Source: Brucella sp. 21LCYQ03 (GTDB taxonomy: Bacteria; Pseudomonadota; Alphaproteobacteria; Rhizobiales; Rhizobiaceae). Taken from it: a stretch of 64,000 nucleotides of DNA. This document shows positions 45,703 to 54,480 of the stretch, in pieces. Where the stretch lies: the NCBI RefSeq assembly GCF_023554105.1, contig NZ_JAMJWE010000001.1:1-64000 (forward strand). Reading direction: 5' to 3'. The notes under the pieces are model-generated. The model made no database searches and was not told the origin of the DNA. It saw only the letters and a program-made list of their open reading frames with translations. Position numbers and translations under genes: made by a program. The first letter of the stretch is position 1, and every line of letters begins with the position of its first letter.

Positions 45703-46539
45703 TTAGTTCCAGGCTGGAATGCCTGTGCCCTTGTAAACGCGGTCGATTTCAGCCTTCACGGTATCGTTCTGGAAGGAAGCCACAAGGTTCTTTACCCAAT
45801 CAGCATTTGCATCTTCGGTACGGACCGCGATGAAGTTGTTGTATGGGTTGTTTTCCTTGGATTCCCAGCCGATCGCTTCTTCCTTTTTGAGACCCGCTTT
45901 GCCTGCCCAGTCGTTGTTCACGATGGCGACATCGAGATCATCAATCGAGCGACCGACAACACCGGCGTCGAGTTCCTTGATTTCGATCTTCTTAGGATTT
46001 TCAACAATGTCGATTGGCGTTGCGAGAATACCTGCTTCAGGCTTCAGCTTGATCAGCCCATTTGCTTCAAGAACGCGCAGTGCACGGCCTTCATTCGACG
46101 GATCGTTTGGCACGCCGACAACTGCACCTTCCTTGAGTTCATCAAGGCTTTTGATCTTGCGCGAATAGATGCCGATTGGCCAGACAGCGGTGTAACCGGC
46201 AACGTCGATCTTATAGTCATGCTGCTTGATCTGTTCGTCGAGGTATGGCTTGTGCTGGAAAGCGTTCGCGTCGATTTCCTTGCGCTCAAGCGCTTCATTT
46301 GGCTGGTTGTAGTCATTAAACACAACGCGCTCAATGATAAGGCCATTCTTCTTGCCTTCTTCGGCAACGACTTTCCAGACGTCTTCGTCTTCGCCGCCCA
46401 TGATGCCGACCTTGATGGTCTTATCTTCTGCGTGGCTCGGTGCGGCTGCAAAGCCGACGGTCAAAGCTGCGACGGTAAAGAGAGCGGCTTTCAGCCCGGC
46501 GCGGCGGGTCAATGAATAGCGGGAAAGGACTGACGACAT
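45703..46539 (-). CDS. metQ: methionine ABC transporter substrate-binding protein
   Basis: 278 residues. Signal region RRAGLKAALFTVAALTVGFA ending PSHAED, without a lipobox Cys, so it appears soluble and periplasmic. KVGIMGGEDEDVWKVVAEEG, NAFQHKPYLDEQIKQHDYKI and AVVGVPNDPSNEGRALRVLE are classical NlpA/MetQ segments lining the methionine pocket. Start MSSVLSRYSLTRRAG; an upstream in-frame extension to 46593 is unlikely. No SAM riboswitch was recognised in the 225-bp leader. Confidence 0.92.
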   Translation of the reverse strand: MSSVLSRYSLTRRAGLKAALFTVAALTVGFAAAPSHAEDKTIKVGIMGGEDEDVWKVVAEEGKKNGLIIERVVFNDYNQPNEALERKEIDANAFQHKPYLDEQIKQHDYKIDVAGYTAVWPIGIYSRKIKSLDELKEGAVVGVPNDPSNEGRALRVLEANGLIKLKPEAGILATPIDIVENPKKIEIKELDAGVVGRSIDDLDVAIVNNDWAGKAGLKKEEAIGWESKENNPYNNFIAVRTEDANADWVKNLVASFQNDTVKAEIDRVYKGTGIPAWN

Positions 46540-46764
46540 TTTGTTTTTCCTTGTCTGACGTTTTTTGGAGGGAAGGCCCTGAAAAAGGATCATTTTAGAT
46601 GATCTTTCTCATACTTCCCACCTTAAGACCGATAATTCCCGTTTATCGCATTGGAAACAAGGAAAATTATTTCAGATTCCCAAGATTCAGCGATTGTGAA
46701 ATTGCGTTCACAGTCGCGTGAGCGGATTGTCTTTTCTGTTTGCGCGGGTCTCAGGAATCTGGTT

Positions 46765-48363
46765 CTAAAAATTATCCGAAATAATCATCTGCGCGGCTTT
46801 CTCTGCGATCATCAGAGTCGGCGAATTTGTATTGCCGGAGGTGATTCCCGGCATCACCGATGCATCGGCTACGCGCAGCCCCTGAATGCCATTCACGCGC
46901 AGGCGCGGATCGACAATCGCATCTGCATCAGCTCCCATTCGGCAGGTGCCCACCGGATGGAAAATTGTCGTGCCGATATCGCCCGCCGCTTTTTCTAGCT
47001 GCTCCTGCGTTTCATAGCTTAGTCCGGGCTTGAATTCTTCCGGATGATATTTCTGTAAAGGAGCCTGCGCCACGATATGCCGGGTGAGGCGGATTGCATC
47101 GGCTGCAACGCGGCGGTCACTTTCGGTGGCGAGATAGTTCGGTCTGATTGCTGGTTGCGTGCGGTGATCCGGCGATTTGATGTGAATCGAGCCTCGACTG
47201 TCGGGGCGCAGATTGCAGACGCTTGCGGTAAAGGCCGGGAAGGGGTGAACGGCATCGCCGAATTTCTCAAGGCTCAATGGCTGCACATGATATTGCAGAT
47301 TGGCTGTTTCATAAGATGGGTCTGACCGAGTGAAAACGCCAAGCTGGCTGGGTGCCATTGACATGGGACCAGAGCGACGCAGCAGATATTCCAGTCCGAT
47401 CATGGCCTTGCCAGCGAGTTTGCTCGCCTTTTCATTGAGCGTTGGAATGCCGCTCACTTTATACGCACAGCGCAATTGCAGATGATCTTGCAGATTTTCG
47501 CCCAACTGTCTGCGTTCGAGCTTTACCGGAATGTCTGCTTGCTGGAGAATATCTCCACGCCCTATTCCTGAAAGCTCCAGGATTTGTGGCGAGCCAACCG
47601 CACCCGCCGCGAGAATCACTTCACGCGTCGCTTTGACGGTGCGAGTTGTGCCGTTCTGATCGAAGGTAACGCCGGTTGCGCGCAGCTCTTCGATTTCGAT
47701 ACAGCGAACATGGGCGCCTGTTTCAACGCGCAGGTTTTTGCGATTAAGAGCCGGGCGCAGAAAGGCTTTGGCCGTATTCCAGCGAATGCCGCGCTTCTGG
47801 TTGACCTTGAAATAGGACACGCCTTCATTGTCGCCGCGATTGAAATCATCGGTCGCGGGAATTCCCGCAGCTACTGCTGCATCGCGGAAGGCATCCAGAA
47901 TATCCCAGTGTAGACGGGCGTTTTCAACGCGCCATTCGCCACCTGCGCCGTGCAGATCATCTGCGCCTGCAAAATTGTCTTCGGATTTTTTGAAGAAGGG
48001 CAACACGTCGTCCCAGCCCCAGCCCTCGCAACCGGCCTGTCGCCACAGATCATAATCGCGCGCCTGTCCGCGCATATAGATCATTCCATTGATGGATGAG
48101 CAGCCGCCAAGCACTTTGCCCCGTGGATAGCCAAGCGAGCGTCCATTCAGGCCTGCTTCCGCTTCAGTGGTAAAACACCAGTCGGTGCGCGGATTGCCGA
48201 TGCAATAAAGATAGCCGACGGGGATATGAATCCACGCGTAATTGTCTTTGCCGCCTGCTTCCAGCAGCAGAACAGAACGGTTTGGATCGGCAGAAAGGCG
48301 GTTCGCAAGGGCGCAGCCAGCCGTGCCCGCGCCAACCACGATATAATCGTAGGTGTGGGTCAT
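46765..48363 (-). CDS. GMC-family FAD oxidoreductase (choline dehydrogenase-like)
   Basis: 532 residues. FAD-binding YIVVGAGTAGCALANRLSAD, GMC signature 1 RGKVLGGCSSINGMIYMRG, signature 2 AAGAVGSPQILELSGIG and the C-terminal His/Asn pair region (IFHPVGTCRMG; NTNSPTLMIAE). The family oxidises primary alcohols such as choline, PEG or aliphatic alcohols. It begins 63 bp after livM on the same strand, so its substrate may be what the neighbouring importer brings in. No betB or betI is adjacent, which argues against osmotic choline metabolism. Confidence 0.87.
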   Translation of the reverse strand: MTHTYDYIVVGAGTAGCALANRLSADPNRSVLLLEAGGKDNYAWIHIPVGYLYCIGNPRTDWCFTTEAEAGLNGRSLGYPRGKVLGGCSSINGMIYMRGQARDYDLWRQAGCEGWGWDDVLPFFKKSEDNFAGADDLHGAGGEWRVENARLHWDILDAFRDAAVAAGIPATDDFNRGDNEGVSYFKVNQKRGIRWNTAKAFLRPALNRKNLRVETGAHVRCIEIEELRATGVTFDQNGTTRTVKATREVILAAGAVGSPQILELSGIGRGDILQQADIPVKLERRQLGENLQDHLQLRCAYKVSGIPTLNEKASKLAGKAMIGLEYLLRRSGPMSMAPSQLGVFTRSDPSYETANLQYHVQPLSLEKFGDAVHPFPAFTASVCNLRPDSRGSIHIKSPDHRTQPAIRPNYLATESDRRVAADAIRLTRHIVAQAPLQKYHPEEFKPGLSYETQEQLEKAAGDIGTTIFHPVGTCRMGADADAIVDPRLRVNGIQGLRVADASVMPGITSGNTNSPTLMIAEKAAQMIISDNF

Positions 48364-48426
48364 GATTTCATATCCAGTAAAAGGTGGAGCCGCTATCGTG
48401 TGATCATGCGGCTCCGGGAATATCGG

Positions 48427-49416
48427 TTACCCGAACAATTTCTTTCCAAGCCGCGATGCATAGAACTCACCGACGATACCTTTTCGGAAGAGTAGGACGC
48501 ATGCCATGAAGATGACGCCTGTAACGATTGTGACGGGGAAGTCCGAGGTTGCGAGATAGTTCTGCAATGCCACCACGAAGGCTGCGCCGACGATAGGGCC
48601 GATCAGCGTTCCGATTCCGCCAAGCAGCGTCATCAGGATCACTTCGCCCGACATCTGCCAGCCCACATCGGTGAGTGTGGCAAACTGGAAGACAAGTGCC
48701 TTCATGCCGCCTGCAAGGCCGGCAAGCGCTGCCGACATGACAAAGGCTGCAAGCTTGTAGTGATTGACGGAATAGCCTAATGAGACCGCACGGCTTTCGT
48801 TTTCGCGCACGGATTTGAGGATCATTCCGAAAGGCGAATTGATGATGCGCCAGATCGCAAAGACCCCGATCACAAACACAGCCAGCACAAAATAATACAT
48901 ATTCATCGGCTGATTGAGGTCGATGAAGCCAAAGAGATAGCCGCGTGGCACACCCTGAAGACCATCTTCGCCGTGTGTAAAGGCTGCCTGCAGACAGAAG
49001 AAGAAGAACATCTGCGCAAGCGCCAGTGTAATCATCGTTGAATAGATACCCTGACGGCGAATAGCGAGATAGCCGATCACAAGACCGAGCACGGCTGCGG
49101 CCAGCACGCCAAGCAGGATGCCGATTTCGGGTGTAACACCCCATACTTTGACGGCATGTGCTGTGACATAGGCAGCACCGCCGAAGAAGGCTGCATGGCC
49201 AAAGGACAGAATACCGGTATAGCCAAGTAGCAGATTGAAGGCTGAGGCAAAAAGCGCAAAGCACAGCATCTTCATCAGGAAGATCGGATAGACCATGAAG
49301 GGCGCTACGATCAGCCCAGCCACGGCAATCGCCAGAATGATGGCCGAGAGGCTGTTGAGGTTTGGCGCTTTGGCCTGCTGATGTGCCGTCGTTGCTTTGA
49401 GAACAGTATCAGTCAT
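48427..49416 (-). CDS. livM: branched-chain-type ABC importer permease LivM
   Basis: 329 residues, eight to ten membrane helices. The LivM coupling segment is PFGMILKSVRENESRAVSLG, and ILSFGHAAFFGGAAYVTAHA is near residue 75. It starts one base after the livH stop. Transports an amino acid, amide or aromatic acid; the neighbouring enzymes are a better guide to substrate than the family name. Confidence 0.9.
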   Translation of the reverse strand: MTDTVLKATTAHQQAKAPNLNSLSAIILAIAVAGLIVAPFMVYPIFLMKMLCFALFASAFNLLLGYTGILSFGHAAFFGGAAYVTAHAVKVWGVTPEIGILLGVLAAAVLGLVIGYLAIRRQGIYSTMITLALAQMFFFFCLQAAFTHGEDGLQGVPRGYLFGFIDLNQPMNMYYFVLAVFVIGVFAIWRIINSPFGMILKSVRENESRAVSLGYSVNHYKLAAFVMSAALAGLAGGMKALVFQFATLTDVGWQMSGEVILMTLLGGIGTLIGPIVGAAFVVALQNYLATSDFPVTIVTGVIFMACVLLFRKGIVGEFYASRLGKKLFG

Positions 49417-49417
49417 A

Positions 49418-50305
49418 TCAGGCCTCCTTCCCGAACAGTCCGGCGGGTCGCACCAGAAGGACGATAGCCATGATAACGAAGATGACGATGCTGGAGGCTT
49501 CCGGGTAGAAGACCTTGGTCAAACCTTCAGCCAGCCCCAGCACATAGCCGGTGATGATGGCGCCAAGGATCGAACCCATGCCGCCCACAACCACCACAGC
49601 AAACACCACGATGATAATGTTTGACCCCATCAGCGGGCTGACCTGATAGATCGGTGCTGCGAGAATTCCGGCAAAGCCAGCAAGGGCCGCACCCAACGCA
49701 TAGGTGAAGGTGAGCAGCAGCGGCACATTGATGCCGAAGGCTTTGACCAGTGTGGGGTTTTCGGTTGCGGCGCGTAAGTATGCGCCGAGCTTGGTTTTCT
49801 CAATGAGCAGCCATGTGCCGATACACACGATGAGCGATGCCACCACGACCCATGCACGATAGTTTGGCAGGAACATGAAGCCGAGATTGTTACCGCCAGC
49901 AAGCGATGTCGGAACGGCATAGGGCTGACCGGCAGCGCCATAATAATAGCGGAAGGTGCCTTCGATCACGAGTGCAAGACCAAAAGTGAACAGCAGCCCA
50001 TAAAGCGGATCAAGATTATAGAGCCTTGAAAGCGCAACGCGTTCGATGATTGCACCACCCAGACCTACGATCAGCGGAGCCAGAATAAGTGCTGGCCAAT
50101 AGCCGATGCCAAGGCCGCTCAACAGTAGATAACCGACGAAAGCGCCGAGCATATATTGTGCGCCATGGGCAAAATTGATGATGCGCAAAAGCCCGAAGAT
50201 GATGGCAAGGCCAAGGCTCAGCATGGCGTAGAAAGAGCCATTGATGAGGCCGACGAGCAACTGCCCGAGAAGCGCTTGCAAAGGTATTCCAAAAATCATT
50301 GTCAT
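49418..50305 (-). CDS. livH: branched-chain-type ABC importer permease LivH
   Basis: 295 residues. Typical start QALLGQLLVGLINGSFYAML, IINFAHGAQYMLGAFVGYLL and the coupling segment LRAATENPTLVKAFGINVPL. About eight membrane helices. Pairs with LivM to form the channel. Lies a few bases after livF and directly before livM. Confidence 0.9.
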   Translation of the reverse strand: MTMIFGIPLQALLGQLLVGLINGSFYAMLSLGLAIIFGLLRIINFAHGAQYMLGAFVGYLLLSGLGIGYWPALILAPLIVGLGGAIIERVALSRLYNLDPLYGLLFTFGLALVIEGTFRYYYGAAGQPYAVPTSLAGGNNLGFMFLPNYRAWVVVASLIVCIGTWLLIEKTKLGAYLRAATENPTLVKAFGINVPLLLTFTYALGAALAGFAGILAAPIYQVSPLMGSNIIIVVFAVVVVGGMGSILGAIITGYVLGLAEGLTKVFYPEASSIVIFVIMAIVLLVRPAGLFGKEA

Positions 50306-50309
50306 TGGT

Positions 50310-51026
50310 TCAAACCCCCAGAGCTTGTGTGAGCGATGCCATGCGAGCGGGCAGCTCGGCGGTTGGGAAGTTTTCTGTCACCACACCATGATCCATCAGA
50401 TAAAAGCGATCTGCGACTTTTGCCGCAAAGCGGAAGTTCTGCTCGACCAGCAACACGGTCATGCCGCGTTTTTTAAGCTCCACCAGCACATCGCCGATGC
50501 GCTGAATGATGACGGGCGCAAGTCCTTCGGTCGGCTCATCCAGCAGCAGAACCTTGACACCTGTGCGCAGGATACGGGCAATCGCCAGCATCTGTTGTTC
50601 GCCACCCGAAAGCTTGGTGCCGGGGCTGTTACGGCGCTCATAGAGATTGGGGAAAAGCTCGTAAATCTCGTCGAGTGACATGGCTCCGCTGCCCTTGCCG
50701 ACAACGGGCGGCAGCAGCAGGTTTTCATGCACGTTGAGAGTTGCAAAGATCCCGCGTTCTTCCGGCACGAAGCCAAGGCCCGTGCGGGCAATGCGATGTA
50801 GCGGCACGCGCAGAATGTCTTTGCCATCAAGCGTGATGGTGCCGGTGCGCTTGCGGATGATGCCCATGATGGCGCGTAGGGTTGTGGTTTTGCCGACGCC
50901 GTTGCGACCCAGAAGCGTGATGGTTTCACCAGGCCAGATATCGAGATCGACGCCGTGCAACGCATGGCTTTCGCCATACCAGGCATTAAGCCCGCGCACT
51001 GAGAGCAGGGGTTGGCCTCTATTCAT
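50310..51026 (-). CDS. livF: branched-chain-type ABC importer ATPase LivF
   Basis: 238 residues from MNRGQPLLSVRGLNAWYG. Walker A LLGRNGVGKTTTLRAIMG, signature LSGGEQQMLAIARIL, Walker B VLLLDEPTEGLAPVII and switch His replaced by Gln (LLVEQNFRFA), as usual in LivF. The start overlaps the livG end by eight bases. Confidence 0.92.
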   Translation of the reverse strand: MNRGQPLLSVRGLNAWYGESHALHGVDLDIWPGETITLLGRNGVGKTTTLRAIMGIIRKRTGTITLDGKDILRVPLHRIARTGLGFVPEERGIFATLNVHENLLLPPVVGKGSGAMSLDEIYELFPNLYERRNSPGTKLSGGEQQMLAIARILRTGVKVLLLDEPTEGLAPVIIQRIGDVLVELKKRGMTVLLVEQNFRFAAKVADRFYLMDHGVVTENFPTAELPARMASLTQALGV

Positions 51027-51816
51027 GTTCGGTTCCCATATAAGCAGTGCGGACGCGCTCGTCTTTAGAGACGGTTGCATAATTGCCCGATGCGAGGATC
51101 TCGCCGCGTTGCAACACCGTGACGTGATGGGCGATGTCGGCCACCACTTTGAGATTGTGTTCGACCATCAGCACCGCACGATCTTTTGCGACATCGGTGA
51201 TGAGGGCGGCAATGGTGTGCACGTCTTCGTGTCCCATGCCTGCCATTGGCTCATCCAGCAGCAGCACTTTGGGATCGAGTGCCAATGTCGTGGCGATTTC
51301 AAGCGCACGCTTGCGGCCATATGACAGGTCCGCAGCCAGCGCATGACGGGCATCGCTAAGGCCTACGCGCTCCAGCAGATCAATCGCTTTTGCGTCGAGC
51401 TGATCGAGCGTCGACAACGAACGCCAGAACTGCGTTGCCAGACCGCTCGGGCGTTGCAGTGCGACCTTCACGTTTTCCAGCACCGTCAGATGCGGGAAGG
51501 TTGCGGAAATCTGGAACGAACGTACCAGACCCATCCGCGCAACCTTGGCGGGATCGGTTTTGGTGATGCTGTCGCCAAGCAGTGTAATCTCGCCGCTTGT
51601 CGGCTGGAGAAACTTAGTCAGCAGGTTGAAAACGGTCGTCTTGCCTGCACCATTCGGCCCGATCAGCGCATGAACGCGGGCGTGCTCCACATCGAGATCG
51701 ACATTCTTCACCGCATGAAAGCCGCCAAACGACTTGCCCAAGCCGCGTGCAGAAAGAACAATCCTCGACGGCTCTGCTTCTCGCAGAGCCGTAGTATTTT
51801 GAGTTGCTGTGTTCAT
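51019..51816 (-). CDS. livG: branched-chain-type ABC importer ATPase LivG
   Basis: 265 residues. Walker A LIGPNGAGKTTVFNLLTKFL, Q-loop VRSFQISATFPHLTVLENVK, signature LSYGRKRALEIATTLA (the LSYG variant is normal in LivG), Walker B VLLLDEPMAGMGHEDV, switch His VEHNLKVV. Follows the binding-protein gene by 12 bp. Confidence 0.92.
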   Translation of the reverse strand: MNTATQNTTALREAEPSRIVLSARGLGKSFGGFHAVKNVDLDVEHARVHALIGPNGAGKTTVFNLLTKFLQPTSGEITLLGDSITKTDPAKVARMGLVRSFQISATFPHLTVLENVKVALQRPSGLATQFWRSLSTLDQLDAKAIDLLERVGLSDARHALAADLSYGRKRALEIATTLALDPKVLLLDEPMAGMGHEDVHTIAALITDVAKDRAVLMVEHNLKVVADIAHHVTVLQRGEILASGNYATVSKDERVRTAYMGTEHE

Positions 51817-51828
51817 GCCATCAGCCTC

Positions 51829-53034
51829 TTACTGCGTGACCAGAGTACAGCCACTTTCTTCAGGCTTCAAATAAGCCTGATCGCCGGGGATGGTTGCCAG
51901 CACCTTGTAATAATCCCACGGAGCCTTGCTTTCGTCAGGCTTCTTCACTTCCATCAGATACATGTCATAGACCATGCGCCCATTTGGTCCGACCTTGCCA
52001 TTGCGGGCAAACACGTCGTTGACCGGCATTTCATGCAGCTTCTTGGAGACGGCTTCCGTCTCATCAGTGCCTGCTTCTTTGATCGCTTTCAGATATTGCA
52101 TGACGGCGGAATAAGTGCCTGCCTGAACCATATTTGGCATACGGCCAGTGCGGTCGAAGAAGCGCTTGCTGAACTCGCGCGATTCATCGTCGCGATCCCA
52201 ATAGAAGCCTTCGGTCAGCGTCAGACCCTGTGCTGCATCAAGGCCCAAGCCGTGCACTTCGGCAATGGTGAAGAGCAGTGCTGCAAGGCGCTGGCCACCG
52301 GCAACAATGCCAAATTCTGCTGCCTGTTTGATCGCGTTGGATGTATCAAGACCAGCATTGGCAAGGCCGACAACCTTGGCGCCCGAAGCCTGTGCCTGCA
52401 GCAGGAAGGAGGAATAGTCATTCGTCGCCAATGGGTGACGAACGGAACCTAAAACCTTGCCGCCCTTTGATGTTACGAATTTTGAAGTCTGATCTTCCAG
52501 CGAATAACCGAAGGCATAATCAGCAGTCAGGAAATACCATGTATCGCCGCCCTGTTCGACCAGCGATCCGCCGGTGCCAACTGCAAGCGCATGGGTGTCA
52601 TAGGCCCAATGGAAACCATAAGGCGAGCATTGCTTGCCAGTGAGTTCGGTGGTCGCTGCACCCGTATTAATGGTGATTTTCTTTTTGTCTTTGGAGAGTG
52701 CCTGAACCGCAAGTCCGACTGAGGAGCTTGTCAGCTCCATAATGGCATCGACCTGTTCAGTGTCATACCACTGGCGCGCAATATTTGCGGCAACATCGGG
52801 CTTGTTCTGATGGTCGGCAGTGATGATTTCAATCGGCGCATCCAGCACCGCGCCGCCGAAATCTTCTGCGGCCATTTTTGCAGCTTCATAAGACCACTTG
52901 CCGCCAAAGTCAGCATAAACGCCCGACTGGTCGTTCAGAATGCCGATCTTGACTTTGCCGTCTGATATTTCTGCTGCAGATGAAATTGCGGTTGCAGCAA
53001 AAAGTGCAGCCGTCGCAAGTGCAAAAAGTTTCAT
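51829..53034 (-). CDS. periplasmic binding protein of the branched-chain-type importer
   Basis: 401 residues. Signal peptide MKLFALATAALFAATAISSA. Type 1 binding fold: KVKIGILNDQSGVYADFGGK, then AAKMAAEDFGGAVLDAPIEI and VDAIMELTSSSVGLAVQALS. Members with this start often bind aromatic or small organic acids or amides as well as Leu/Ile/Val. First gene of the minus-strand operon binding protein-livG-livF-livH-livM-GMC oxidoreductase; divergent from a LysR gene. Confidence 0.87.
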   Translation of the reverse strand: MKLFALATAALFAATAISSAAEISDGKVKIGILNDQSGVYADFGGKWSYEAAKMAAEDFGGAVLDAPIEIITADHQNKPDVAANIARQWYDTEQVDAIMELTSSSVGLAVQALSKDKKKITINTGAATTELTGKQCSPYGFHWAYDTHALAVGTGGSLVEQGGDTWYFLTADYAFGYSLEDQTSKFVTSKGGKVLGSVRHPLATNDYSSFLLQAQASGAKVVGLANAGLDTSNAIKQAAEFGIVAGGQRLAALLFTIAEVHGLGLDAAQGLTLTEGFYWDRDDESREFSKRFFDRTGRMPNMVQAGTYSAVMQYLKAIKEAGTDETEAVSKKLHEMPVNDVFARNGKVGPNGRMVYDMYLMEVKKPDESKAPWDYYKVLATIPGDQAYLKPEESGCTLVTQ

Positions 53035-53232
53035 TCAGTGCTCCTCCCAAAAACTCCATATCCGTCGCGAAAAAGCAGACGGAAACCTCCTGTGAAGCAG
53101 TCTTTTCAGATCAGAACGCAAACCTCCTCATGGTCATACACTCTTCTGCTTCGGCCCGAACTGTTCCTCCCGTCGGGCTATTTGTTGGAACGGTAGCATT
53201 GACAAATGCGTACAAGAATAACAATTTTTGAA

Positions 53233-53262
53233 CATCATCTGTTCGAAATTGTACAGATGATG
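53233..53262. promoter_or_regulatory. perfect 10-bp inverted repeat upstream of the LysR gene
   Basis: catcatctgt at 53233-53242 and acagatgatg at 53253-53262, ten bases apart. The right arm ends three bases before the gggagg Shine-Dalgarno of the regulator gene. It could be an operator for the divergent pair or, in RNA, a hairpin beside the ribosome site. Confidence 0.55.
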
Positions 53263-53276
53263 AAAGGGAGGACGTG

Positions 53277-54185
53277 GTGCGCCAGTTTGCATGGGATGAT
53301 CTGCAATATTTTCTGGCTGTTGCACGCACAGGCCAGCTTTCCGCAGCCGCCCGGCAATTACGCACAAGTCATGTTACGGTTTTGCGCCGGATTGATCGTC
53401 TGGAGCAGTCGCTCGCGACCAAGCTTTTTGAGCGTAATCCGCGCGGCTATCTGCTGACTCCGATGGGAGAGCGGTTTGTAGAGCCAGCGGAGGTGATGGA
53501 ACGTGAGGCACTGAAATTCCAGACTGAAGCGACGGGAAGTTTTTCGGCGCTATCGGGTGTCGTGCGATTGTCCACACTTGAAGGCTTCGGGAATTTCTTT
53601 TTGGCAGATCGCTTGCCAGTACTTGCGCAGTCCTATCCCAGTCTTTCCGTAGAAGTTGTGACCATCCAGCAGATCATGTCGCTGTCGCGGCGCGAAGCGG
53701 AATTGTCGATTACGCTGCATATGCCGCGCACCGGCCCTTATCACAGCGAGCGGATCACGCCTTACAGACTGTTCATCTACGGGCATCGGGATTATCTGAA
53801 TTGCCATCCGCCAATCAGAACGCGTGAAGATCTGACCGGGCATCCGTTCATCGGTTATATTGATGACATGGTCTTTACGCCTGGCCTGGATTACATGCGC
53901 GAGATTTTGCCCGGACAGCGATGCAATTATCAAAGCTCAAGCATTCACGCACAACTCACTGCAACGCTGACAGGTTACGGTCTTTGCGTTTTGCCATATT
54001 TTATCGCGAGCCAATATGCAGACCTAGCGCCCGTATTGCCAAAAGAACTGCATCTTGAACGCGAATACTGGATGAACTGCCATGTCGACGTCATGGCCGC
54101 ACCGCGTATACGTGTGATCAGCGATTTTATGATTGGTGCTGTGCGCGAAGCCTCAGCAAGCTTTTTAGGCGAAAGCCTACTTTGA
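53277..54185 (+). CDS. LysR family transcriptional regulator
   Basis: 302 residues starting at the second of two adjacent GTGs (53274, 53277), with gggagg six bases upstream. Winged helix: FLAVARTGQLSAAARQLRTS, then VTVLRRIDRLEQSLATKLFE. The effector domain from about 90 is less typical (VVRLSTLEGFGNFFLADRLP). Divergent from the importer operon across 240 bp, so it is the likely activator or repressor of that operon and perhaps of the thiolase operon on its other side. Confidence 0.87.
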   Translation: MRQFAWDDLQYFLAVARTGQLSAAARQLRTSHVTVLRRIDRLEQSLATKLFERNPRGYLLTPMGERFVEPAEVMEREALKFQTEATGSFSALSGVVRLSTLEGFGNFFLADRLPVLAQSYPSLSVEVVTIQQIMSLSRREAELSITLHMPRTGPYHSERITPYRLFIYGHRDYLNCHPPIRTREDLTGHPFIGYIDDMVFTPGLDYMREILPGQRCNYQSSSIHAQLTATLTGYGLCVLPYFIASQYADLAPVLPKELHLEREYWMNCHVDVMAAPRIRVISDFMIGAVREASASFLGESLL

Positions 54186-54188
54186 TGT

Positions 54189-54278
54189 TCAGATCAATAC
54201 GCCGTTAATCGCGTAAATGCAGGTGATAATTAATGCGCTGAAGCCAAAACCGATAATAAATAAATTAAGTGTTCGCAA
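54189..54278 (-). CDS. candidate 29-residue membrane peptide
   Basis: A TTG start preceded by gggagggg (a very strong ribosome site, about four bases away) opens 29 codons: LRTLNLFIIGFGFSALIITC, then IYAINGVLI and TGA. The first codon would be read as Met. Residues 5-24 form one membrane helix. A possible -10 (tatact) lies farther upstream near 54345. It sits between the convergent LysR and TPP-enzyme genes, in a 295-bp gap. No homologue recognised; the length is the main weakness. Confidence 0.4.
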   Translation of the reverse strand: MRTLNLFIIGFGFSALIITCIYAINGVLI

Positions 54279-54433
54279 AGTCCCCTCCCGTTGCAACCCG
54301 GGCGGGTTATCTTTGAGTTGCGAAACAATGTCTACCTTAAATTGTAGTATACAAAACTAAAGTTGTATCTGGTATTTTCTTGCTTAAATGCATTTGATAA
54401 TGCGGCAAATATGATGTGTTTTGGGGATAATCT

Positions 54434-54469
54434 CCGGGTTTTCACGAAAATGAAAACCCGGTTTTTTCT
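54434..54469 (+). terminator. rho-independent terminator
   Basis: ccgggttttc-acgaaaat-gaaaacccggttttttct: a ten-pair perfect stem and T run on the plus strand, 250 bp after the LysR gene. The long 3' stretch before it is unusual. Confidence 0.82.
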
Positions 54470-54480
54470 CGGCGAGACGA

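Noticed and set aside
46540..46764. Possible SAM riboswitch before metQ
   Set aside because: I looked for SAM-II-like conserved blocks in the 225-bp leader and found none that match; only a weak hairpin near the start is present.
51343..52452. 369-codon open frame on the plus strand opposite livG and the binding protein
   Set aside because: Antisense shadow of two well-supported genes; Cys/Gln/Arg-rich composition without any motif.
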